DNA of 42,071 nt from Paulinella micropora (taxonomy: Eukaryota > Cercozoa > Imbricatea > Euglyphida). The stretch spans positions 418,572 through 460,642 of the forward strand of contig BJOX01000179.1 of assembly GCA_009731375.1 (NCBI GenBank), given 5' to 3'. Shown here in pieces: positions 26,901-35,804 of the stretch. The position numbers and the translations under genes are program-made. Within the stretch, counting starts at the first letter, position 1, and each line of letters opens with the position of its first letter. The notes under the pieces are model-generated. The model worked only from the letters and a program-made list of their open reading frames with translations, was not told the origin of the DNA and did no database searches.

Positions 26901-27380
26901 TTTTAGTAAGGATGCAGGCCTCCAAGGCCCACCGAGAAAGGGCGTCGTCTTTTTTTCATCTTATTATTAAAATTAGCTCTTTTTTGTTCCCCTTCAAGTC
27001 AGATGTAATGTTATTCAAATAAATAAATGTCAAACTCAGACCCCCTTCCCCGTACCGGGGAAAACACACCCAAACAATTTGGCGACAAATTTTAATTCGA
27101 GAAACGGAAAAGCGAAAAAGTCCAGTTTGCAAAAGAAACTTATAAGGAAAGCGTCGGGGGAGGGGGTCGCGCTTTCCCTTCCCCCCCCCCCCCTCCCCTT
27201 CTCCTTCTTCGGGGGAAGAGGGGGCGGGAGGAGAAGGGGAGGGGAGGGGGGGGGAGAGAGAGAAGGGGAGAGGGGAAGGGGGAGGAGGGGGGGGGAGGGT
27301 TATGTAATTTAGACCAAAACCCAATCCTCGCTCAGAATTCGGGTTGTGATAAAAAGAGAGACACAGGACCATCAAAGACC
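26901..27380. other. Intergenic region with R1 fragment and G/C tracts
   Basis: Contains the right arm of the 17-bp inverted repeat (26922-26938), an inverted partial R1 copy (27046-27096, ending in TTTGGCGACAAA), a C15 run and purine-rich GGGGAGGGG units to 27300. A GTGATAAAAAGAGAG leader precedes the next gene. A minus-strand frame here is simple sequence. Confidence 0.6.
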
Positions 27381-28906
27381 ATGAACGACCAGCAACTGCA
27401 ACCTTTCGAAGCTGCGCCGACCGCCCTTTCCACGGCGTCGCCGCTGGCACCAGTCAGATCGGATGGCAGCTCTGACCCAATCCATGTTTTGCAAGAAAAT
27501 GAAATTCTCATGAAACTCGCCCCCAAAGATTTTGCTAAAATCAGACGCGCCCCGGGCGAGTACTTTTGCATTACGGACGCCATTTCTCTTTTTACCGAGT
27601 GTTCTGACGATTCCGCCAGAAAAAGTGGTCCCGGGTGTGGTCCCGGGTGGGTCCCCGGGTGGCACCGACGTCAGCGAGTCCAAGCGTCCCTTACGAAAAA
27701 AGTGGTGTCGGGTGGCACTCCGAAAAAAACCCGGTAAAATTTTTCGTATTTCCGCGCGGATCCGCGCGGGCCGACGCACCTGCGCAAGAGGTTAAGGAAG
27801 GAGACGGGCGAGCGGTGGCCTGCATGCAATTCAAAGGTATTATAACTATTCTTAGCCACTTTGACCACCCGCGCTGCAAAACACTGCGAGCGGAAATGGC
27901 AAACCTGGCTACCCGCGCTTCTGTCGGTGACGAGGCGCTGGAAAAGGCACTGCCGATACGCCGGCAGGAGCTGGCACCCGAAGTCCGCGACTCATTGCGC
28001 TCCGGGCTGGCTGGCTTTGGCGACTCGACAATCAAGGATATGTTGATTACCCAAATGCAAAATCTGATCAACGTAAAGGACCAACTTATATCGGAGCAGG
28101 CGGCTCGAATTTCAGAGCAGGCGGCTGGACTGGCAACAGCTGACTTGGCCCTGAAGCAACAATTGGCGATTACAAGCCTGGAACAGGAAAACGCCCGCAA
28201 GCGACGAAAGCTGTTACTGGGTGCCGTGCCTGCAGGTGACGAGGATAACGAGGAAGAGGAACAGGCCCCGGAATACCCTGCAGGTTCGACTTGTAAGGGT
28301 GACGCGCGCTGGTCAAGACTCATGGAGGAACAGGCCAGGGTCTTCTGTGAACGCTTGGCCCGCACACTTACTGCGCACGCTAAACGGGTGCGCGAGCGCT
28401 GCCTGGATGGTGAGGAAGTTGTCACTCCCGAGGCAGCGGAACACGCTAACAAGGAGGCACTTGCAGCACTGCGCAATGGAGTCGCAGATATCCTGCGCCC
28501 AGCGAACCCAGCTGTGCTAAGCCGCTTTAGTCGCGTGCATGGGACGGAAACGTACAGCGAAGTGGCAAGAATTGTGTGCGCGCGGCTCCCTCGTTGCAAT
28601 CTCAACAGCACCATGCTGCCCCTGTCGCACTTGTTCCTCTACCTAGTCGCGAAGAACGTATGGGGGCACGGTGAGGAAATCGAGACAGAGTTGGAACTAG
28701 AAACTACTCTGGGCAACGAAATCATCGGGCTTGACTTATACTTGTATACGCTAGACGAGCCCCACGGCCTAGTGCTCCCCGACACCCCCGAACACCAGCT
28801 GCGTTCGGAGCAGCTCCAGCTGGCCCTCGCGGGCCACATGGAAGCACAAAAATTCTTCGAAGCCCGTGGCATCCCAGCCAAATACCTACGCAGAGCGCCG
28901 GAATAG
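27381..28906 (+). CDS. BRO/KilA-like regulator, longest copy, interrupted in the N-terminal module
   Basis: Starts MNDQQLQPF at 27381 and encodes VLQENEILMKLAPKDFAKIRR and YFCITDAISLFTECSDDSA, then leaves the family pattern. The family resumes in another frame at KNPVKFFVFP, ACMQFKGIITILSHF and ALEKALPIRR. A coiled coil follows (MLITQMQNLINVKDQLISEQ), then KRRKLLLG, an acidic patch, a helical domain and the C-terminal domain (LPLSHLFLYLVAKNVW, LYLYTLDEPHGLV, GIPAKYLRRAPE) ending at 28906. The break (27619-27706) is bounded by GAAAAAGTGGT direct repeats. Removing 27625-27674 as a 50-nt GT-AG intron restores the frame, but that intron would be GC-rich and unlike the one at 30341. About 490 residues if joined. 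It serves as the full-length reference for the damaged copies. Confidence 0.75.
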
Positions 28907-29364
28907 GTTTGTTTTGCCTTGCACAGATCCGAAATAAGTTGGCCTTAGTTGCATGTGTTTCAAGCTCTGCACCCACAACCCCGACGTTTTTAAGGGAGAG
29001 AAAGAAGATTTTGAAGAAAGGGGGTAACTTGCCAAAGTCTGACAATTAACAACATTAAAAAATTAATCAGATGGTTTATGCTATAACTTGATTCTAAATT
29101 CCGGCGAGGAAATACAACCTTGGCCAGCATTTGTTGTGCTTTCTTGCCTCTTCGCATGATATCGATCCGCCAAACCTAGACAATGGGGGGGGGGGCGCCC
29201 CTTGGCATGGACTCAGTGCCATCTTTTTAGTTTGGTTTTAGTTCTGCTCCTTGCTATTGAACCCCCCCCCCCCTCCCGGGCTCAGGTGGCGAGGGAGAGG
29301 AAAAGTAAAAGGGGAGGAGGGAGGGGGGGTGGGAGGGGGGAAGAGGGAGTGAGGGGAAAGGGGA
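28907..29364. other. Intergenic region, no gene seen
   Basis: AT-rich after the stop, then a GGGGGGGGGGCGCCCC palindrome (29185-29200), a C13 run and GGGAGGAGGG simple sequence running up to the truncated 5' end of the next gene. Confidence 0.5.
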
Positions 29365-30504
29365 GTAACATATGAAATATCACCGCGTTCAGAATCCCTT
29401 GTTAAGGAAAAGGACGGGCGAGCAGTTGCGTGCACAAACCTTCAAGGGCTTTTGACTATTTTAAGTCAATTTGACCACCCGCGTTGCAAAGATCTGCAGG
29501 CAAGAATGACGGAAATAGCTTCGCGCGCAATTGTAAGTTTACCCGTAGTGCTACACAGCACAACACCCGAGCATCCGGCACCCTCCGACATTACACAAGA
29601 GCCTGCGGTTCGACGAGGCAAGCGATCGCTTGCGCAAACTACAATCCAACATAACCCAAGCCCCGCCGAGGCCGCCGCAAGATTATCAATCTTAACAAAC
29701 CCTGACCACCCACGCTCGAAGGAGCTTTGTACAGAGTTGATCGCTTCAGCACTACTCACTACGACGGGCAACACGGTGCTTGCAACAAAGCTCGCGACAG
29801 TCTTAGCATCGTCGCTCGGAATAGTAGGTGGGCCAAATACAACCGAGCAGCCGCCGAGGCCTGTAGCAAAGCGCCTCAAGCCAGCAGCGCTGCCCGAGAA
29901 CGGTGCCGCAGCTGCGCCCAAGCAATTGCAGCCAACATCGTCGTCAGGACTACAGGAGATCGACTGGCATGACGACAGCATCACGCCTTCTAACGGCAAG
30001 CATTACTTGGATAAGATAATTGCAGAGATGCGCAAGATTCATCCAGAGCACGAGATCGAGCCCGAGCCTGTGTACCTTGGTTTTATTACGCCCTTGACCA
30101 ACACCAAGCATTTTATGACAAGGGCACAGGTGCGTGCCTGGGTGATTGCACACCGCGGGAGCATCTACTTCCGCGACTACTTCGACAAGAATGGCGTTCT
30201 CAAGATCCCATTCCACATCGATCATATTATCCCGGATTCGCTGGGCGGGGCCGACCATCCGCGCAACTACGCGCTCGTGCCAGAGGTCTTCAACCAGAAA
30301 ATTGCCTCTTGGCGGATGTCAGTCAAGGCCCAATACATTGGTAACTTGTTCGCTTGCATACTTCTTTTTTTTTGCTTGCTAATGTGTGTGTGCATTTCTC
30401 TTTTTGCAGGTGCTACGGCAGCACGCTCCGCCATTCTTTTTGCCAAGTACATAAAAAAGAAATATACAAGAGAAATAACTTTGGATGATCTCGAGGAAAT
30501 GTAG
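29365..30504 (+). CDS. BRO-HNH protein, third copy, 5'-truncated, with an intron
   Basis: The frame emerges from purine-rich simple sequence (about 29365) without an ATG and picks up the family at VKEKDGRAVACTNLQGLLTIL and FDHPRC, so the MSAQQ/YSITDA part is lost or replaced. A second LSILTNPDHPRSKEL unit suggests an internal repeat of that module. A linker with KRLK follows, then IDWHDDSITPSNGKHYLDKI, and a complete HNH domain: YLGFITPLTNTKHFM, YFRDYFDKNGVLKIPFHIDHI, then IPDSLGGADHPRNYALVPEVF. The end (AKYIKKKYTREITLDDLEEM) matches the other copies only if 69 bases (30341-30409) are spliced out. This is the only copy whose linker and nuclease are in one frame, so it is the best candidate for an active enzyme. 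Confidence 0.8.
   Translation, partial: VTYEISPRSESLVKEKDGRAVACTNLQGLLTILSQFDHPRCKDLQARMTEIASRAIVSLPVVLHSTTPEHPAPSDITQEPAVRRGKRSLAQTTIQHNPSPAEAAARLSILTNPDHPRSKELCTELIASALLTTTGNTVLATKLATVLASSLGIVGGPNTTEQPPRPVAKRLKPAALPENGAAAAPKQLQPTSSSGLQEIDWHDDSITPSNGKHYLDKIIAEMRKIHPEHEIEPEPVYLGFITPLTNTKHFMTRAQVRAWVIAHRGSIYFRDYFDKNGVLKIPFHIDHIIPDSLGGADHPRNYALVPEVFNQKIASWRMSVKAQYIGNLFACILLFFCLLMCVCISLFAGATAARSAILFAKYIKKKYTREITLDDLEEM
30341..30409 (+). other. Spliceosomal intron in the HNH gene
   Basis: Donor GTAACTT at 30341, branch-like TGCTAAT at 30377-30383 (26-28 nt before the end), a T-rich tract and acceptor TTTTTGCAG ending 30409. Removal joins AQYIG to ATAARSAILFAKY, which aligns residue for residue with AQYISLAAARHALLFAQY in the two intronless copies. 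It is 69 nt (23 codons) without a stop, so the unspliced frame would insert a hydrophobic NLFACILLFFCLLM stretch. Confidence 0.85.
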
Positions 30505-30771
30505 GTTTTTCTGTTTGAGCTCCCGGACTCAGACGAGAGAGAGAGCNNNNNNNNNNCCTCCCTCTTTCCCCGCACCTCCCTCCCTCTTTCCCCCGGCCGC
30601 TCCCCGAGGGAAGGGTGCTAAAAAAACCTTTTGATTCGGTGGAGCACAATTCTGGCGCCAAGCCAAAAGTATACACACAAAAAGAGTTAGTTAATAAAAA
30701 AAAAGGTCCTTGACATTGAAAATGTAGATTTTTATTAAAGCCAGCTGGGGGCTCACTTCAAAAACCCTTGG
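30505..30771. other. Intergenic region with partial R1 repeat
   Basis: A 10-base gap (30547-30556), CCTCCCTCTTTCCCC units and an inverted R1 fragment (30600-30675, right half only). TTAATAAAAAAAAAGG and TTTTTATTAAAG signals serve the convergent neighbours. Confidence 0.6.
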
Positions 30772-31557
30772 CTAAATACTTATCAACCGCGGACGTGCGT
30801 AGATAACTGCCGCTATAAATCCGAAGAGTATCCCCGCAAATAAAAAGATACCCGGATAAAAACGTTCGAAAAACTTCGACAATAAACTGGCAACCACCGC
30901 AATGATGAAAAAGCCAAAGAAAGTCATGATGGCGTCATAGGCGCTCTTTGGCTGACACTCAGCATTGATGGCGTAGTAGATATTGCACGATTCGTTGCAG
31001 CCAACCTGGAATCTAAACTCCAGGTTTTCGAAACGCTTCCGGGTTTTATCGATCGAACCGCTGCTGTACACCATGAATTCTTTAGCACATTGCTCTTCTT
31101 GCTCTCCGTCCCAGCTCAGTGCATTGCTCAGATTCAAGGTTAAGTTGTCCACATTATGGGTTTCGGCTAGCTTGTAATAAAAGTGCAGCTTCTGCAACGA
31201 AAAACATTCTTTAGCTTCCTCAAAAGGTTTGACGGAACCTACCGGGGCGGGGGTTTCGTTTGAAGCATTGATCTGTCTCCAACGTAGACCACGAATGTGT
31301 CTATCTTTGCAGTAGCGAGACGGCACTGAATCACTTTGGTTACTCTGCGCGTTTCCCGCTGGGCTTGTACGAAGTATGTACAGATTTCTGCTAGTTTGCA
31401 TAGTACCCGACTGAATGCTGTCGCCATTTGGCTGGTTCACATAACGGGTTCTTCCACTCGAGCCACTTCTCCCACTCGACACGTGACTGACTGTGGCCGT
31501 CGCCAACAGCTGTTGGCCTAGTACTAGAAAAGCCCAAAGCAATAATGCTTTTTTCAT
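30772..31557 (-). CDS. Membrane glycoprotein with signal peptide and C-terminal anchors
   Basis: 261 residues from ATG 31557, chosen because MKKALLLWAFLVLGQQLLATA is a clear signal peptide; the longer frame to 31689 is low-complexity. The ectodomain has Ser/Gly-rich sequence (SHVSSGRSGSSGRTRYV), potential N-glycosylation sites (NQSD, NASN, NLTL, NLSN, NESC) and six or so cysteines. Two hydrophobic segments close the protein: AIMTFFGFFIIAVVASLL (about 205-222) and GIFLFAGILFGFIAAVIYA (about 237-255). Likely a surface or virion envelope protein. Size and layout recall the tandem glycoproteins at 37564, but no sequence match is obvious. Confidence 0.8.
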   Translation of the reverse strand: MKKALLLWAFLVLGQQLLATATVSHVSSGRSGSSGRTRYVNQPNGDSIQSGTMQTSRNLYILRTSPAGNAQSNQSDSVPSRYCKDRHIRGLRWRQINASNETPAPVGSVKPFEEAKECFSLQKLHFYYKLAETHNVDNLTLNLSNALSWDGEQEEQCAKEFMVYSSGSIDKTRKRFENLEFRFQVGCNESCNIYYAINAECQPKSAYDAIMTFFGFFIIAVVASLLSKFFERFYPGIFLFAGILFGFIAAVIYARPRLISI

Positions 31558-31773
31558 TTTGGTTATGTAGTTATATATATAGAACTGACAACAAGAGAAA
31601 CAAACAGGGAGGGGGGGGGGCAGCGTATTTTTTAAGGAGGAGGAGCAGGAGGGCCAAAGAGCGGTTTTCTTTATTGTTATCAACAACAATAATAAATTTC
31701 TTTTTTTTCAAGTGATGTTTTAACTTTTGTAGAATAATTTGTCAGACTCGGAGCCTAGCATACTGCGATGTAG

Positions 31774-32373
31774 TTATATCACGGTGTCGACCGGATTCTC
31801 TTCAAAGACCCTGATGCGACAGACAGGACAAGAACCATTGGCTCTGAGCCATTGGTCCAGGCAGTGTTTGTGCAGATAGTGCGCACAAGGAGCGCGCCGT
31901 AGTTTGCCCCCCTCGACGAGCTCCTGTAGGCAGATCGGACACTCCTTGGCCGCCCCGGGGGCTTTGAGAAAGGAGGTGGAGACCTCAAGCTCGGGCAAGA
32001 GATTGATGCTAGTGATCGGCAGCCCCTGAGGTTTGTCGTCGTCGTCGTCGAGCGTTTCGTCCGAGATAAGCTGCAGCCCGCTTGCTTGTAGAATAGTCAG
32101 GAGAGTCCCGGAGTGCACTTCGCTCGCATGTACGGCGAAACCAAAGCCCACCATCGCGGGGTCGTCGAGGGGCTGTGCAAAAAGGTTTTCGACCTCTGTC
32201 ACCAGGTTGGCTCCGCTGATCGGGCTTGTAGAAAACGGGGGCGACGCGGTGGGCGGCCGTTGCACTTGTTCTGAAGGGGCCTGCCTTCTTTGCTCGTAGC
32301 GAGGCGCGCCTGCTGCATCCTCGGCAGGAACTAGAAGCATGGTCCGGGAGCGCACCCCGACATTGCTGCCCAT
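31774..32373 (-). CDS. RING-H2 finger protein, probable E3 ubiquitin ligase
   Basis: 199 residues from ATG 32373 (MGSNVGVRSRTMLLV); the longer frame upstream begins with TTG. The first 140 residues are mostly disordered or weakly structured with an acidic TLDDDDDKPQ. The C-terminus is a complete RING-H2 finger: CPICLQELVEGGKLRRAPC, HYLHKHCLDQWL, then CPVC (residues about 146-188), with the usual spacing and the DQW and P residues that contact an E2. It would transfer ubiquitin to host or viral targets chosen by its N-terminus or a partner. It is divergent from the WWE-PARP gene at 32963 across an assembly gap, which suggests a shared promoter region. Confidence 0.92.
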   Translation of the reverse strand: MGSNVGVRSRTMLLVPAEDAAGAPRYEQRRQAPSEQVQRPPTASPPFSTSPISGANLVTEVENLFAQPLDDPAMVGFGFAVHASEVHSGTLLTILQASGLQLISDETLDDDDDKPQGLPITSINLLPELEVSTSFLKAPGAAKECPICLQELVEGGKLRRAPCAHYLHKHCLDQWLRANGSCPVCRIRVFEENPVDTVI

Positions 32374-32489
32374 TTCTTTTTCTTTTGTCTTGGTGCAAGA
32401 GCAAAGGGGAAAAAAGCTCACGTGAGGCAAGGAGAGGCCAGACGTCTATTTAAAACATGGCAGGGGATGATTTCTTTTCCGCGGCGCCC

Positions 32490-32942
32490 NNNNNNNNNNN
32501 NNNNNNNNNNNNNNNNNNNNNNNNNNNNNNNNNNNNNNNNNNNNNNNNNNNNNNNNNNNNNNNNNNNNNNNNNNNNNNNNNNNNNNNNNNNNNNNNNNNN
32601 NNNNNNNNNNNNNNNNNNNNNNNNNNNNNNNNNNNNNNNNNNNNNNNNNNNNNNNNNNNNNNNNNNNNNNNNNNNNNNNNNNNNNNNNNNNNNNNNNNNN
32701 NNNNNNNNNNNNNNNNNNNNNNNNNNNNNNNNNNNNNNNNNNNNNNNNNNNNNNNNNNNNNNNNNNNNNNNNNNNNNNNNNNNNNNNNNNNNNNNNNNNN
32801 NNNNNNNNNNNNNNNNNNNNNNNNNNNNNNNNNNNNNNNNNNNNNNNNNNNNNNNNNNNNNNNNNNNNNNNNNNNNNNNNNNNNNNNNNNNNNNNNNNNN
32901 NNNNNNNNNNNNNNNNNNNNNNNNNNNNNNNNNNNNNNNNNN
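32490..32942. other. Assembly gap (453 N) in the RING/PARP intergenic region
   Basis: Unknown sequence between the divergent RING and PARP genes; their promoters, or another small gene, may lie in it. Confidence 0.95.
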
Positions 32943-32962
32943 AGTAGTAGTATCCTATAGTG

Positions 32963-34396
32963 ATGCAACAAGCACAACCCCCCGCCGCTGCCCGGTGTGG
33001 CGAGCGCCAGCTCGTGCAGTCAGTGCTTGCGGGTACAAAGAGGGCTTTTGAGGAAACCCTTGGCACGGGCGGGTGCCCGGCGTGGCCCACGGGCGCCTTG
33101 ACGCGTTATCTGGATGCAGAGCTCAGCAAAATTGACAGGCAGATTTCCGCGTGCACCCACATAGTCAGGACAAACCACGAGCAGGGCTGGCCCGTTTCTG
33201 TTAGGTTTTCCTATGCAAGTAGTCAGGAGCCGCAGCTAGGGCTCTGGGTGCCGCAGCTGACAGTGGTGCTTTTCTGGCAGGGCGCGGGGCCTTGGCTGAG
33301 CTTTTACTTTACAGCAAACCCCGACGCGCAAGATGACAAAGACAAGCAAGCAGGGCTTTTAATTATCAAGAAGTTTGTGTCGTGGTGGAAGCCCCCCAAC
33401 GGCAGGCTGTTAACTTTGAAGCTGCAAGGCAAGCTCGATAGCCTGACACAGATTGTGAGTTTTTGGTTCAAGAATTCAGTCTATTTTTGCCGCGAGATCC
33501 AGGCCCGGCGCGACAAGATGGCGACGGCTGTGGCGGAGGGCAGGAAGCTGGTTGCTCACTGGTCGCTGCGCCTGGAAGACCAAAGCCTCAAGTTTCTGCC
33601 CGGCAAGGTCGATTGCGCGATCGAGGCGGCCTACGCGCAGTACGGCCGGGAGCCCCAGCGTTGTGCACGGATGCAGTTTGAGCATGGCACGATACGCGAG
33701 CGATATGAAGTCAACTTCTCCCAGTCGGAGGTGTGCAGGCTAGCGACGGGGAAGCGGCTTAAGGCGGAGCGCCTGGTGCTAGAGCACGTAGACCCTACGA
33801 GGACAGGGTGTCCCTACCTACCCCTGGCTGCTGCTGCTGCTGCTGCCGCGCTCCCAGCGGAGGGGGAGGACGAGCGCCAGATTCGCGCCATGTTTGAAGG
33901 CACCATGGGCCCCGGCGCCTCGATCGTGTCGATGCAGAGGCTGAAACACGTCCTGGAGACGTTGTTCAATGCCACCAAGACGCTAATGGAGGAGCAAGGG
34001 CCGGTTCGGGAATTAGTAGTTTTCCACGGGACGCGCGACACATGCGTCGAGTCTATTGCTACCAACGGGCTGGCCACGAGGTTCTGCGCCAGGCAGAAGC
34101 TGGGCTGGGGCGTTTATTTCTCGCCCCGGGCGTGCACGGCACACAGCTACACTGCTCCCGGCCACCTTGGGTGTCACACTATGCTGGCCTGTCGCCTGCT
34201 GGTGGGGCCGTGCATAACCAGGCCCAGCAACCAGCGGGGCGCCGTGTTTCTGCCCGGCAGCCGGAGCCGGACCTATCAGACCTACGTAGATACAGCGGAA
34301 AGCCCGGACACCTACGTTTCCACCCAGGACCACCAAGCAATTCCTACACATGTAATCCGCTACCAGCTCCTAGATTTGGGGGCCGAGCTTTTTTAA
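32963..34396 (+). CDS. WWE-PARP (ADP-ribosyltransferase)
   Basis: 477 residues from ATG 32963. The N-terminal 160 residues contain aromatic-rich strands (LTVVLFWQGAGPWLSFYF) and are not recognised. About 190-265 fits a WWE domain, which binds iso-ADP-ribose in poly(ADP-ribose): HWSLRLEDQSLKFLP, CAIEAAYAQYG, then NFSQSEVCRLATGKRLKAERL. An alanine run and linker lead to a PARP catalytic domain (about 340-477): LVVFHGTRDTCVESIATNGL (H of the triad), LGWGVYFSPRACTAHSY (Y), CRLLVGP, and DHQAIPTHVIRYQL near the end. The glutamate of poly(ADP-ribose) polymerases is not seen at the third position, so mono-ADP-ribosylation is expected, as in TIPARP/PARP11-type enzymes. It is tail-to-tail with the LRR gene, 14 bases apart. 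Confidence 0.92.
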   Translation: MQQAQPPAAARCGERQLVQSVLAGTKRAFEETLGTGGCPAWPTGALTRYLDAELSKIDRQISACTHIVRTNHEQGWPVSVRFSYASSQEPQLGLWVPQLTVVLFWQGAGPWLSFYFTANPDAQDDKDKQAGLLIIKKFVSWWKPPNGRLLTLKLQGKLDSLTQIVSFWFKNSVYFCREIQARRDKMATAVAEGRKLVAHWSLRLEDQSLKFLPGKVDCAIEAAYAQYGREPQRCARMQFEHGTIRERYEVNFSQSEVCRLATGKRLKAERLVLEHVDPTRTGCPYLPLAAAAAAAALPAEGEDERQIRAMFEGTMGPGASIVSMQRLKHVLETLFNATKTLMEEQGPVRELVVFHGTRDTCVESIATNGLATRFCARQKLGWGVYFSPRACTAHSYTAPGHLGCHTMLACRLLVGPCITRPSNQRGAVFLPGSRSRTYQTYVDTAESPDTYVSTQDHQAIPTHVIRYQLLDLGAELF

Positions 34397-34410
34397 TTAT
34401 TATACTTTTT

Positions 34411-35624
34411 TTACACAGAGAGAGAGCCGCCCGCCGTGCCTTGAAGCATTAGCTTGCATTGCGTAAGGTTCATTTCCCGTAGCTCCGTTACTTTCGACAA
34501 GGTCGCGAGTGAGCAGTCAGTGAGTTCCGGGCAATACGAAAGATTGATTTTTTCGAGGGTGGGAAGCCGCGTGACTAGGCCGTGCAGACCCGCGTCAGTG
34601 AGCGCGTGACATCTGGAGAGATCCAAGCTGGTCAGGCGAGGTAGCTGGGAACCTTGCAAAACTCCTTCGCTCGTAAGCAGAGAGCAGCGCGACAGATCAA
34701 GCTCCTCGAGCGATCCCCAACCCAGCGCAGATAAGTGGGGCCAGATCGCCTCCGTGAGCTTGAAACAGCCCGACAGACTCAGGCGCCGCAGCTGGGGCAG
34801 CTGTGTGACGATAAGGCAGCAACTCCGGCGTCTGTGATCTTGACACAACACGTCAGGTTTAGCAGCGCAAGCTTGGGGAAATTCTGCTCGGATAGGCGGG
34901 CCAGAACGCAATCCTCAATCCGGGGGCAATACGACAGATCTAGTTCCTGCAGATGCGGATGGCCCGTCTGTGCAAAGATGGCCATAGCCTTGGTTTCCAG
35001 ACCAAAGCAACGTTGCAGCACCAATCTTTCGAGTTGGGGGACATCGCCGAGCAGACGAACCAAGCCCCCGCCTATGATGATGGGGCAAGAGGAACAGTCT
35101 AGCGCCTGGAGCTGAGGCAGCATGCGGCCCACGTGCACAAGGCCCTTGTTCGTAACCGCTGCACAGCCAGCCAAGACCAGTCGCTGAAGCTTGGGGAAGA
35201 CCTCCAACAGAGCGGCCAGCATGTCGTCTGTAAGCTGCGAAGAGCCTGATAAATCCAGCTCCTCGACACGAAGGCCCGAAATAAACGCCGAAAACGCAGA
35301 CAGGTCCGGAGTCGAAAAAGACTTGCGCAGCAGAACCCTGCGGATAGGCACTCCGACTCGTGACCAGGCAGGACCGTATTCCAACAGCAACTGCCGATCC
35401 ACCGCTCTGCCAAGATCAAGCTCGGACATGTCGTGGCTTCGGCCGTGGTAATCAAGGAACTCCTCCATGGTGATGGTGCCTGCTAGCACACCCGCAGTCG
35501 AAAAGGGTCGAGAAGGGGCCGGCGCGGACTCGGCACACGGGGGTGCGCAGCTGCGCTTGGCTGGGGGCTGCGCAGGGGCGCACAATGTGTCTTTGCGCTT
35601 ACCAGCTCGCCGTCCCTTAGGCAT
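34411..35624 (-). pseudogene. Cysteine-type leucine-rich-repeat protein (AMN1/FBXL-like), one frameshift
   Basis: Starts at ATG 35624 with a basic, disordered N-terminus (MPKGRRAGKRKD). TMEEFLDYHGRSHDMSELDL follows, a region that does not look like a typical F-box. From about residue 100 there are 26-residue LRRs of the cysteine-containing kind (VEELDLSGSSQLTDDMLAAL, LQRLVLAGCAAVTNKGLVHV, LQELDLSYCPRIEDCVLARL). This frame stops at 34779. The repeats continue without loss in the next frame (LRRLSLSGCFKLTEAIW, LEELDLSRCSLLTSEGVL, LEKINLSYCPELTDCSLATL) to 34411. One missing base near 34805 joins them. The full protein would be about 400 residues. Such LRR proteins usually recognise substrates for SCF ubiquitin ligases. 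Confidence 0.85.
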
Positions 35625-35699
35625 TCGCTACGGGGGACCGCGGCGGGATTGATTTGTGACAAGAGAGGGGGGGGGGCTCCGACACTACTCAAGAATGTG

Positions 35700-35750
35700 A
35701 CAAGAGGGGGGGGGGGGGGGGGGGGGGCCCCCCCCCCTTCCNNNNNNNNN
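35700..35750. repeat. Poly(G)/poly(C) palindrome with 10-base gap
   Basis: A G run of about 20 followed by C10 and a gap, between the LRR gene and the fragment at 35805. Confidence 0.8.
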
Positions 35751-35804
35751 NGTGTAAAAAGACCATGTCGAGCTTTTTTTTAAATTAAAAAAACAACAGC
35801 ATCG

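Noticed and set aside
27691-28614. 307-residue minus-strand frame
   Set aside because: It is antisense to the BRO-like gene; the plus frame has paralogues and domain structure.
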